From Bacteroidota bacterium (GTDB lineage: Bacteria > Bacteroidota > Bacteroidia > Chitinophagales > LD1): a DNA stretch of 32,220 nucleotides. Under the pieces are notes generated by a model. That model saw only the letters and a list, made by a program, of their open reading frames with translations. It was not told the DNA's origin and searched no databases. Positions 8,045 through 16,512 of the stretch are shown piece by piece. The position numbers and the translations under genes are program-made. The stretch spans positions 1 to 32,220 of the forward strand of contig CANJVG010000028.1 in the NCBI GenBank assembly GCA_947478005.1, read 5' to 3'. Within the stretch, counting starts at the first letter, position 1. Every line of letters starts with the position of its first letter.

Positions 8045-8863
8045 GTGAAATATTCTCTCAACAAAACCGAAATTGATTTAGCACTTCACCAGCCGACAAT
8101 GAGTGATGCAGCTGTTGAATTTGGGCATACCGATTTGATGAGTGAAAACCTAAAGTGGTATGGCAGAGGTTACACGCCTATACGTATGTCTTCTGCGTTT
8201 GTAAAAAACATTCAAACCAAAACAGCAGCGTATATTGAGCAATGCACACAAGATGTTTTAGGTATTGATTTAAAATCGCTTACTGCTTATCACCAACAGG
8301 TATTGACCGATGAAGAGCACCTAAAAGTAGTTAAACGCATGGGCAAATTGATTGCCCCCGGGCAATTGGGTATTGATGTAAAAGCACTGGCGCAAAAAGT
8401 AAAACAGCATTGCAAACTTGACTATGAACTTGGCTGCCGTAATGTATGCGACATTCGCATTTTTCGTCCATGGCGGGGACGAGCGATGGACAACAATCCT
8501 CTGCACCGTGATACCTGGTTGCCTATTCTCAACAACTGCATCAATGTTTACATTCCTGTCGCAGGTAATACACGCTTGAGTTCGCTTAGTGTAATACCCG
8601 GCAGCCATTTATGGAAACGCGAAGAAGTAGAGCGCACAGCCACCAACGCACTCATCAATGGTGTGCAATACGGTTTGCCATCCGTTACCGGAATAAAAAG
8701 AAAGTTCAAAGTCATTCGCCCTGCACTTGCCCAAAACGAAGTCTTACTTTTTTCATCGAACATGATTCATGGCGGTGCCGTTAATTTGAATAAAGATACT
8801 ACAAGAGTGAGTATTGAAATACGATTTTGGGATGTAAAGACAATAGCAAAAACGGCCTTCTGA
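8045..8863 (+). CDS. PhyH-like Fe(II)/2OG oxygenase
   Basis: 272 residues from a GTG at 8045, nine bases after the previous stop; ATG at 8099 is an alternative. Ligands: H154-R-D156 (NPLHRDTWLP), distal His242 (NMIHGGAVN), and Arg254 (TTRVSIEIRFW) for 2OG. VIPGSH at 183-188 is the PhyH turn. The long N-terminal region (1-135) is not similar to the preceding protein. The complete triad predicts an active oxygenase of unknown substrate, probably cotranscribed with the upstream PhyH gene. Confidence 0.8.
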   Translation: MKYSLNKTEIDLALHQPTMSDAAVEFGHTDLMSENLKWYGRGYTPIRMSSAFVKNIQTKTAAYIEQCTQDVLGIDLKSLTAYHQQVLTDEEHLKVVKRMGKLIAPGQLGIDVKALAQKVKQHCKLDYELGCRNVCDIRIFRPWRGRAMDNNPLHRDTWLPILNNCINVYIPVAGNTRLSSLSVIPGSHLWKREEVERTATNALINGVQYGLPSVTGIKRKFKVIRPALAQNEVLLFSSNMIHGGAVNLNKDTTRVSIEIRFWDVKTIAKTAF

Positions 8864-8921
8864 TTTTCCAACATTCTTTTGTCTCAACGTCCTTTTTATA
8901 AATTCGTGTAAAAGAAAAGAT

Positions 8922-9944
8922 ATGAAACCCGCAGGCATTACTCAAAAGCAGTGGCTCCAATACAACTTCTATTTCATTCTCGAACATTTTATCGGTTTAA
9001 AACTTTCCGAAAAATATTTGAAGCCACGCAAACTCAAATTGTTTCACGAAGCACTTAATAACAATCCAGGTATTCGCGAAAGAGCGCAGAACATCAATAT
9101 AAAAGATATAGAGCGCACCAGCTTTGAGCAAATAAAAGACCAGCGCGAAATATTATTGCAAACTCCGCTCGTGTTTCGCGGGGCAGCCAAAGAATGGGAG
9201 GCGGTGAAACTCTGGAGCAAAGAATTTTTCAGAGACCAGCATGGCGACACACCGGTAACTATTATTGATAACCCGGGCTTGGTGGATAAAGACAAAGAGA
9301 ATGTGTTCAAGCACACCAACTTTGCCGAGTATTTTAAAGAAGTAGAAAAAGACAAATCGAAATACCTGCGCTTTTCACGCGTGCTTGATAACAACCCCCA
9401 ACTGCTCAAATACTTAAATATGGATTGGCTGCGGCAATTTAAAGCCAACCTAAGTGTAGGTGACCAAACCTTTTTATTCATAGGCGAAGGCGATACCAAA
9501 ACACCTATGCACGCAGCACTATCGCATACCATCTTCGTTCAGATAAAAGGAAAAAAACGCTGGATAATCTGCGCACCCAACGAGCGTTTCTTCACCGACC
9601 CTGTTGCCGGTCGTCTGCTGTATTACTATACTAATGGCGACATTACCAATAACAACGACCCTAACTATACGTTAATGCCTTACGTTAGAAAATACGATGT
9701 AATTTTAGATGAAGGCGATGTGCTTTGGCTGCCTTCTTACTTTTGGCACCACGTAGAAAATGTAACGCCAACTATTGGAGTGGCATTCAAATATCAAAAC
9801 TTAGCAGAGAGCTGGAAGATAACCAAGACCATGTTTATTTTAAATTTTCTGGCTACTAAACCTACTATCCTGCGCTCCTACATTTACAACCTGCTCAACA
9901 AACAGGATTATATTTATAACACCAAGAGCGCCAAGTTTCATTGA
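8922..9944 (+). CDS. Cupin_8/JmjC-fold protein with HxA in place of HxD
   Basis: 340 residues. The C-terminal half has the layout of factor-inhibiting-HIF (FIH)-like cupin_8/JmjC oxygenases: TPMHAALSHTIFVQIKGKKRW, then ILDEGDVLWLPSYFWHHVEN. Against FIH (T196, H199, D201, K214, H279) this gives Thr194, His197, Ala199, Lys212 and His276. Thus the 2OG-contacting Thr and Lys and both iron His are kept, while the carboxylate ligand is Ala (codon 9516-9518). That HxA pattern is known from Fe/2OG halogenases such as SyrB2, where chloride fills the open site; loss of Asp can also mark an inactive protein. Paralogous to the next gene; both start MKPA. Sits 58 bp after the PhyH gene. Confidence 0.82.
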   Translation: MKPAGITQKQWLQYNFYFILEHFIGLKLSEKYLKPRKLKLFHEALNNNPGIRERAQNINIKDIERTSFEQIKDQREILLQTPLVFRGAAKEWEAVKLWSKEFFRDQHGDTPVTIIDNPGLVDKDKENVFKHTNFAEYFKEVEKDKSKYLRFSRVLDNNPQLLKYLNMDWLRQFKANLSVGDQTFLFIGEGDTKTPMHAALSHTIFVQIKGKKRWIICAPNERFFTDPVAGRLLYYYTNGDITNNNDPNYTLMPYVRKYDVILDEGDVLWLPSYFWHHVENVTPTIGVAFKYQNLAESWKITKTMFILNFLATKPTILRSYIYNLLNKQDYIYNTKSAKFH

Positions 9945-9986
9945 GGAAGAAAAGGAGTTTAAGATTTATGCTCCCGAAAAATAATC

Positions 9987-9994
9987 TAGATTTG
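9987..9994 (+). promoter_or_regulatory. Candidate -7 promoter element upstream of the second cupin gene
   Basis: TAGATTTG matches TAnnTTTG exactly and lies 25 bp before the ATG at 10020, a normal distance. A T-rich TTTA about 20 bp upstream is a weak -33 candidate. It suggests that the second cupin gene can be transcribed on its own. Confidence 0.45.
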
Positions 9995-10019
9995 TTGTGG
10001 ACATTAAAACGAAGAAAGT

Positions 10020-11087
10020 ATGAAACCTGCTAACGTAAAAACCATAGATTGGTATCAATACAATGCGCTCTTTTTTATGGAGCATATTTTGGGTTATCCA
10101 AGGTTCAAAAAATATTTTGGCGAGCGTCAAAAGAAGCTTTACGAAAAAATTGACAAGTATTTAGCCGGCACAGAAACTACTAAAACATTCGAAGTAGATA
10201 TAGTAGATAACAACCTTACCGAAGAAGAATTTATCAAGCAGTGCTATAACCCTGTACTGCCTAAAGTATTTAAGGGTGCGGCTAAAGATTGGGAAGCAGT
10301 AAAAAAATGGAACCTCGATTACTTTGAAAAGGAACACGGACACTACCAAATATTAATGATAGACAACGTAGGTCTTGCCGATGACCAGCAATTTGAAAGC
10401 ACTACCTTTGGCAAGTACATTCAGGAGTTGCGTCAGGGTTCGCGCAAATATTTGAAGTTTTCAAACGTGGTGAACGAACACGAAAACCTCAAAACCCATT
10501 TCGATTTAAAGTGGCTGCGCAAACTCAATAAACTACCCTTTGGCTGGGGCGAAGACTTAAAAATGTTTATGGGTATTGGCGGCACAGTTACACCGTTGCA
10601 TGTTGGGTTTAGTCCGGTTTTGTTTGTACAAGTTATGGGGCAAAAGAAATGGACGTTCTATCCATCTACCGATCGTATGTTTTTAGATGCCCGCACCGAG
10701 CGCACTTCGTACATGTTCAGCAATGCAGATCCATACAACAGAAACAATCCTGATTATCCATTGCAAAAGTATGCACAACAATATCAGGTAACGCTTGACC
10801 CGGGCGATGTGCTTTGGTTTCCATCTTTTACCTGGCACCATGTAGAGAATCTTTCTACGACCATTGGTATTCGTTATGGAAGAAGCACCCTTGGTTGTGC
10901 ATGGAAATCATCGAAGATGATGACTATACTTATTTTCCTGGCTACAAAGCCATCTGCATTAGAGCACTTCATTACTTCCTATCGGGAGAAGAAAAATATT
11001 CTCACCTTTATGAAAAGCCAGGAGCAATTGAACAATTCTCCGATAGAAAAAATAAATCCGCTGAAGAGCGCAGCTAATGCAGGATAA
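10020..11087 (+). CDS. Cupin_8/JmjC-fold protein with HxG in place of HxD
   Basis: 355 residues, paralogous along its whole length to the preceding protein (shared VF(R/K)GAAK-WEAVK-W, TPxH, QxxGxKxW, GDVLW-PS-xWHHVEN). Key positions: Thr191, His194, Gly196 (codon 10605-10607), Lys209 and His273. The FIH-type iron ligand Asp is Gly; everything else expected for iron and 2OG binding is present. HxG is the ligand pair of WelO5- and BesD-type halogenases, which have different fold subfamilies. The C-terminus is a longer charged tail (about 310-355). Either halogenase-like chemistry or a degenerate pseudo-enzyme is possible; retention of 2OG residues in both paralogs favours function. Confidence 0.82.
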   Translation: MKPANVKTIDWYQYNALFFMEHILGYPRFKKYFGERQKKLYEKIDKYLAGTETTKTFEVDIVDNNLTEEEFIKQCYNPVLPKVFKGAAKDWEAVKKWNLDYFEKEHGHYQILMIDNVGLADDQQFESTTFGKYIQELRQGSRKYLKFSNVVNEHENLKTHFDLKWLRKLNKLPFGWGEDLKMFMGIGGTVTPLHVGFSPVLFVQVMGQKKWTFYPSTDRMFLDARTERTSYMFSNADPYNRNNPDYPLQKYAQQYQVTLDPGDVLWFPSFTWHHVENLSTTIGIRYGRSTLGCAWKSSKMMTILIFLATKPSALEHFITSYREKKNILTFMKSQEQLNNSPIEKINPLKSAANAG

Positions 11088-11146
11088 GTAAATCTGCAAC
11101 TTAATAGCGTTACGGTAAAAAAATACCGGTGCGGTTTCGGTAAGAC

Positions 11147-12277
11147 ATGGCAAAACATAAACAAAACAAAAGTGCAAGTACAGTAACTCTATCAAAAGGT
11201 CTACCCTTTTGGCAACACAGGCACTTTTTTAAGGGGCTTGTGCTGTTGTTTGCCTTTCTTCTGTTTGTCAATTCCATTCCTAATGATTCCAACTTGGATG
11301 ATGAGTTGGTAACGATTAACCACCGGCTTACATCAAAGGGAATTGATGCCATACCCGAAATTTTTACTTCCCCTTATTATCAAGATGCTCAGGGGTACTC
11401 CTATGAATACCGTCCGGTAGTGCTGGCTTCGTTTGCTATAGAACATCAGTTCTTTGGCGACAACCCGCATGTAGGTCATTTCTTCAATGTTGTTTTATAT
11501 GCACTTTGCTGTTTGGTGCTTTATCTTGTATTGCTTCGGTTATTTAAAAACCAATCGCACATTATTCCCTTAGCTATTACCTTGCTATTTATAGCGCATC
11601 CTGCGCATACTGAAGTAGTATGCAGCATCAAAAACCGCGATGAAATACTCGGGCTGTTGTTTTGTTTTCTCTCACTACTCAGTGCTTTAATAGCTATTCA
11701 GAACTCCAAAAGATGGCTTCTGATTTTAGTACCAGTGTTCTTTGCATTGGCACTCATGAGTAAGGTTACGGTTATCTCATTTGTCATTCTCACTCCATTG
11801 GCAATTATTTTGTTTACCGATGCTGGATTTAGAACTATCCTGTTGACTACGCTTCTGCTTCAAATTCCGAGTTATTTTCTGCTCAACCTAAGCAGTGGAT
11901 TTGAAAGAGCAATGGCGCAGCTGGGTATAACAACAGTCGTAATAATATTTTACGGGTTAACACATTTAAGGGCTGTTCTCAGTTCTTTAAAAAACCTATT
12001 CGTTTATATAGTTGAAGCATTATTTACGAAGAAAGCATCTGTCATTTCTGAAGACAACTCAACTAACAGCGAATATGGATTCAAAGATATATTCAAAGGG
12101 ATAATACCTACCAAAGATTTATTTGGGTTTCGTCCGCTTCTGCTTACCAGAGCTTTGGCCAGCCTTTATTTGTTTTTAATGCATCAGCGTTATTCGTTGT
12201 ACGCTTCGTTATCTTTAGCCCTATTGCTTCTTTTAGCCTGGAAAGGAGACAAAAAATCTCTTGGCGGGCTGGCGTAA
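11147..12277 (+). pseudogene. GT-C-like multi-pass membrane protein, 3'-truncated
   Basis: 376 residues with about eight or nine hydrophobic segments. After the first helix comes a DDE motif (NLDDELVTINHRLTSKGI, Asp51-Asp52), as in GT-C glycosyltransferases of the PMT/TMTC type; SYEYRPVVLASFAIEH and AHPAHTEVVCSIKNRDE also fit that group. Relatives continue with further helices and often TPR repeats. Here the frame stops at 12277, yet a neighbouring frame continues AGVMMSLSLALNLYNFSIG to about 12355, where an oppositely oriented truncated PhyH gene abuts. I infer a frameshift plus loss of the 3' end. Role if active: transfer of sugars from a polyprenyl carrier at the membrane. The family call is moderate. 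Confidence 0.65.
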
Positions 12278-12297
12278 TGATGAGTCTTTCACTTGCT

Positions 12298-12753
12298 CTA
12301 AATCTGTACAATTTCTCTATAGGCGTTGAGCATTTGGGAATAAATAGTAATGGGTCCATTCTCCAACGTAATATTGGTCAACGGCACCCAACAATTTAGG
12401 GCTACGTGTTTTGTTTCATCCACAATAGTCCAGTCTTGATGCGCGGCAAGTTCGCTATTGGCGCCCGGAACTTTGTATAAAAATGCGGCACCAAAAGGAG
12501 TGTAGTTAGTAAAAATTTCTTGGTAAGCGCGGTCAAAATTTTTTACAATGTCATTACTCGCTTTCTTTTTGTAATCAATATCGCTACTATAACTGCCGCT
12601 GAAAAAACCACCATCCTTAATGTTTGGGTGCAATTCATCAAAAAGCAAATTGAGTTGCGCTACTTCATCTTTAGAAATAAACGGCAATACGATAAATCCT
12701 TGTTTATCGAAGAGCAATTGGTGTTCATCGTTCAAAAAAATTCTTTTGCTCAT
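12298..12753 (-). pseudogene. PhyH-family oxygenase truncated after its HxD motif
   Basis: 151 residues, about half the family length. The N-terminal half is normal (DKQGFIVLPF, H105-Q-D107 in AAHQDWTIVDE, CWVPLTNITLENG). After ENG (residue 133, about 12355) the expected LPGSH turn, distal His and 2OG-binding Arg are absent and 18 unrelated residues lead to a TAG. The foreign end overlaps the antisense continuation of the plus-strand GT-C gene, so both genes appear to have lost their 3' ends in one event. It cannot bind iron and 2OG as it stands. Its ATG overlaps the preceding gene's stop by four bases, marking it as the last gene of the minus-strand operon. Confidence 0.8.
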
Positions 12754-13721
12754 TCTTGGAGAAAAGATTTTAACCGCTGCAAAATGTTTTTCTTTTCAGG
12801 TGTAGTCGAAACGGTTTTTGGTTCTTCTGCTTTCTGCAAAACAGGTTTTGCTTTTTCAATTAAAGCTCGCGCGTTCGATTTTTCAAAATGAGCTTCAAAA
12901 TAATTTTTATCCGCAAGCGGAAAATTATAATCTACCACACCTAACGATTTTCCCACCTTTGGTCGGTCTTTAATGTTCTCGCCAAACTGCTCAAAGTTGG
13001 TCATGAAATTATCGTCCTGCGCAAACGCTTCTACTTGGTTCGCATTGTTTTTATCCCAATAATAAGTTCTGAACTCTGAGCTTTGATGGGTGAAATAAGT
13101 GTTGGTTACAATTCTGATTCCATTCGAAAAATTAGGTGGCGAATAATGAATAATGCTTTGGTCGAAGAAAACCGCTTCGCCCGCTTTAATGATAACCGGT
13201 TGCATATAATCAATCATGTCATCCATCACTGGGCTGAAAAATTCGGGAATACTACTGCCACGATACGTTGGGAAAATTCGATGGCTACCTGGCAACACAA
13301 ACAATGTTCCGTTTTCAATAGTCAAATCAATCAACGGCACCCAAATATTTATACCTGTAAAACGGCTTTCATCCACCAAACTTATATCTTGGTGCACACA
13401 CATGCCACTTTCGGGTCCAGGGCTTTTGACGATGAAAGAACCGCACACCACTTTTATATCACAACAATATTTTTCGATACTGCGATTGCCAATGCGTTTT
13501 ATTTCTGAATCGGCTTCGTTTCTATAATTTTTGTCGTTCGAAAATGTGCTGGGGAAAAACCCTTTTTCGTCTTTGGGGTGCAAGCGATGATACAAAGCAT
13601 CTAACTCATTTATTTCTTGGATATCATAAAAAGGCAAAATGATAAAACCATTTTTCTCAAAGTCGCGCTGATGATTTTCATCGCGAAATACTTTCAACAT
13701 TTTATCGGGAAACTGAAACAT
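12750..13721 (-). CDS. PhyH-family Fe(II)/2OG oxygenase
   Basis: 323 residues. Complete motif set: H110-Q-D112 (CVHQDISLVDE), LPGSHR at 143-148, distal His192 (SIIHYSPPN) and Arg203 (GIRIVTNTYF). An N-terminal FEKNGFIILPF strand opens the fold. The C-terminal ~70 residues extend beyond the catalytic core, rich in Lys/Glu, ending ILQRLKSFLQE; a similar tail (HKLKSFLGF) ends the first PhyH of the operon. Met8 is an alternative start. It lies 33 bp after the tandem-PhyH gene and overlaps the truncated PhyH gene by four bases. Predicted active; substrate unknown. Confidence 0.87.
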   Translation of the reverse strand: MFQFPDKMLKVFRDENHQRDFEKNGFIILPFYDIQEINELDALYHRLHPKDEKGFFPSTFSNDKNYRNEADSEIKRIGNRSIEKYCCDIKVVCGSFIVKSPGPESGMCVHQDISLVDESRFTGINIWVPLIDLTIENGTLFVLPGSHRIFPTYRGSSIPEFFSPVMDDMIDYMQPVIIKAGEAVFFDQSIIHYSPPNFSNGIRIVTNTYFTHQSSEFRTYYWDKNNANQVEAFAQDDNFMTNFEQFGENIKDRPKVGKSLGVVDYNFPLADKNYFEAHFEKSNARALIEKAKPVLQKAEEPKTVSTTPEKKNILQRLKSFLQE

Positions 13722-13754
13722 GAGATTCGGTCAAAATTGAAGCTATTTTTTGTT

Positions 13755-15694
13755 CTAAGCAGTCGTTAATTTCTTTTTGATTTCGCGGGCAATATTCAAT
13801 GGCGTATATTTTTGAAAAAAACTTCGCTGATCATTCCACACCAAAGGTGTTGGCTTTTCTTCTTCGCGCTTTACTTCTTCCACTACGTCTTCTTGTTTTT
13901 GCTCAACGGTTTGTCGCGCATTGATATAACCAAAAAGCTTTGCCAACTTTTCCGTCATCGGAATATTGTATTCGTTACCTGCCGCTTTTATCATCTCAAT
14001 CAATTCATCGACCGTGTAATCGGGAAAACTATACCACTCTTCCACAGGCTCACCATACCCTTCAATCAACTTACCTTCGCTAAACATGCGCGAGAGCGTG
14101 GCGTTTTCATACTTCAAATAAAAATCCTCATCCACGTTGTAGCGCAACATCGTTTTGAATGTGCCATCGGGCTTCGTGTGATAATGCACAAATTGCGCAT
14201 CTTTTTGTGTAACGCCCACGCCCACTGCCAATCGCAATCCATCGGAAGTATTCGGAGGCGAAGCGTGAAAAGTTCTATTATCAAACATCAAAACTTCACC
14301 CGCTTTCATTTCAATGGTATGCAGATATGGAAAAATGCTGAACATGTGACTGCTCAACGGCACTGGTGTTTGTGTTGATGGCGATGGACGTTTGTTCTGC
14401 ATGAACTGATGACTCCCTCGAATAACACCCATGCAACCGTTATCTAAATTCGTATCTACGAGTGTAATCCAACAAGTGATAGACGCGAAACCTTCTTCCT
14501 CTCTGTCCACAAAACTCCAATCCTGATGCGCAGGCACCACACCTTTCGGGTTTATTTCTTTCACTACATAGCTTGCTACAAATGGTTTAAAGTCTTTTAA
14601 GTGCTCACTCAGTTTTGGCAAAGCCACACCCCAAATTTTCGCTCTGATATTGCGACACATCTCTTTATCTTTTTGATCCATGCTTACGTGAAAACCTAAG
14701 CCATTTTCATCTTTCAAATTCAGTGCTTCGTAATAATTTTTTAAGTCAAGCACTTCACTTTCGTTGAGCAATGGATAAACCACATAGCCTTCGCGTTCGA
14801 AAAACTTTTGTTTTTCTTCTTCTTGAAAAATGGGAGGCATTTTAAAATTGCTCATGGTTTTCCTGTGTTGAAATTGTTGTTGCATCGCTTTGTATTCTGA
14901 CGCGGCAACATATTTTTGTTTATAAATAAATTTCTCTTGCAGCATTCCGCTCTGTGGTCGTTGCCCAATTTGGGTGTTGTAGTTTTGAAAAAAGTTTTCG
15001 TCCACTAAATATTTTTCTGTTTCTCCGTTTTCGTTTTGATGATAGAACTGCAATTGTGCTTTTGCATCTATCAAACCAAACGTTGCGGCAAGTCTTGGTG
15101 TAGCAGAATTATTTGCAGGCGAAGCGTGTAGCAATGCGTGCGAAAAAATAAATGCATATCCCGCTTTCATCGGTAGCAATTGCAAATCGTTTCGCATTTC
15201 TGCTCCCACATTTTTAAACGGACTTTGCATAGAAGGCGAGCGCAATGCAGAACTAAAGTTATGACTGCCTGGTATCACTTGTATCGCCCCATTTTTTGCA
15301 TCCACATCTTGCAACGGCACCCAAATAGTAATCGAATCAAATTGCGTTTCATCAACCACCGTCCAATCTTGATTAATGGGCATTTCGCTTTGCGCGCCCG
15401 GTTGTTTGGTCAAAAAGCAAGCACCGAGAGATTTTATTGGATTGAAAACAGATTCAACCTTTGGCGCAAAAACAGTTGCAATGGTATCGCTAAACTGTTT
15501 TCGTTTTTTTCATCGGCATTAAAACTGGTGGAGTAAAAGCCGTTGCCACTATTTTCATTTGAAGAGGAATAAAAATCATTCAACTCCTTGACTTTTTCCT
15601 CTGACAAAAACGGCACGACAACAAAACCATTTAGGTCAAATTGTTTTTGCAGTTCGGCATTTTCAAAAATCGCAGTTCTCATGTTTTTCTTCAT
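13755..15694 (-). pseudogene. Tandem PhyH-PhyH protein, one frameshift
   Basis: Two frames join into one protein of about 646 residues if a single base is restored in the A-run near 15492-15497 (coding-strand T-run). The first frame (15694 down) reads NENS and should continue FSDTIATVFAPKVESVFNPI into LTKQPGAQSEMPINQDW. Domain 1 has N108-Q-D110 instead of HxD (codon 15374-15372, AAT where CAT is expected) but keeps a distal His (LLHASPANN) and Arg. Domain 2 has the full set: VPAHQDWSFVD, TFHASPPN and LRLAVGV. A tail ending IAREIKKKLTTA follows. As sequenced, translation would stop at about 15435, so it is marked broken. Its ATG overlaps the Wzm stop (TAATG). Confidence 0.8.
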
Positions 15695-16509
15695 TAGGCA
15701 TAATCAACCATACTGTCTTCCACGCGGCTAAAATACCAAGTGCCCGCTAGCATAACGAGCAATAGGATTGAAATTGAAATCCAGTAAAATGGTTCAGGAA
15801 ACGGTTCGCCTAACAAAGCAAAACGATAACCACGAATAATTCCGGCCATAGGATTGGCATAGACAAAGGCTTCGTAGCCTGCAGGAATAATAGTGGTTGG
15901 AAAAAAAACAGGCGTAACCCAAACGCCAATGCCAATGATGGTGGGCAAAATTTGATTCAAGTCGCGGAAGCGAATGCTCAGCGCGTTCATCCAAATAGCT
16001 ACCGTATAACCGCAAATAATATTCAGCAAAATAAAAAGTGGTAGCGTGAATAGATTGGTAGCAAAACCTACGCGTTCATACGCCATAAGCAAGAACAAAA
16101 TCACGAAAGAAATTCCTGCTTCCACACAAGCAATAATAATTTTGGAGAGCGGTAAAATGAGTTTTGGGAAATACATTTTGCGAATCAAGTTTTGTTTTTG
16201 CACAATAGCACTTGAGGCATTGTTGGTGATGTTGGAAAACAAATTCCACGCAATCATTCCGGTGAAAGCAAATAAATAATAAGGCGTTTGTGTAGCAACG
16301 TGCAAAAAGAATTTGAAGATAACGGTGAATATGGTGAGCATTACGAGGGGACGTATAACCGTCCATAAAATTCCAAAGTAGGTTTGCGCATACAAGGTTT
16401 TTAATTCCTGTTGCGCAAAAACCCAAATCAAACTTCTATACTTGATTAGCTCTTTGGCGTACTCGCTTATCGTTAAAGGTTCAGCCGTAATAATTTTTAC
16501 TTGCGCCAT
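15694..16509 (-). CDS. ABC-2 type polysaccharide export permease (Wzm/TagG/KpsM family)
   Basis: 271 residues with about six membrane helices. The N-terminal cytoplasmic segment and first helix carry the family signature (LIWVFAQQELKTLYAQTYFG then ILWTVIRPLVMLTIFTVIFK); IRFRDLNQILP and YANPMAGIIRGYR are further conserved stretches. This permease normally works with a Wzt/TagH ATPase to export O-antigen or other undecaprenyl-linked glycans across the inner membrane. No ATPase gene lies in the window. It is embedded in an operon of PhyH oxygenases: 3 bp after one and overlapping the next by one base. This suggests that the oxygenases modify an exported glycan or its precursor. Confidence 0.92.
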   Translation of the reverse strand: MAQVKIITAEPLTISEYAKELIKYRSLIWVFAQQELKTLYAQTYFGILWTVIRPLVMLTIFTVIFKFFLHVATQTPYYLFAFTGMIAWNLFSNITNNASSAIVQKQNLIRKMYFPKLILPLSKIIIACVEAGISFVILFLLMAYERVGFATNLFTLPLFILLNIICGYTVAIWMNALSIRFRDLNQILPTIIGIGVWVTPVFFPTTIIPAGYEAFVYANPMAGIIRGYRFALLGEPFPEPFYWISISILLLVMLAGTWYFSRVEDSMVDYA

Positions 16510-16512
16510 AAA

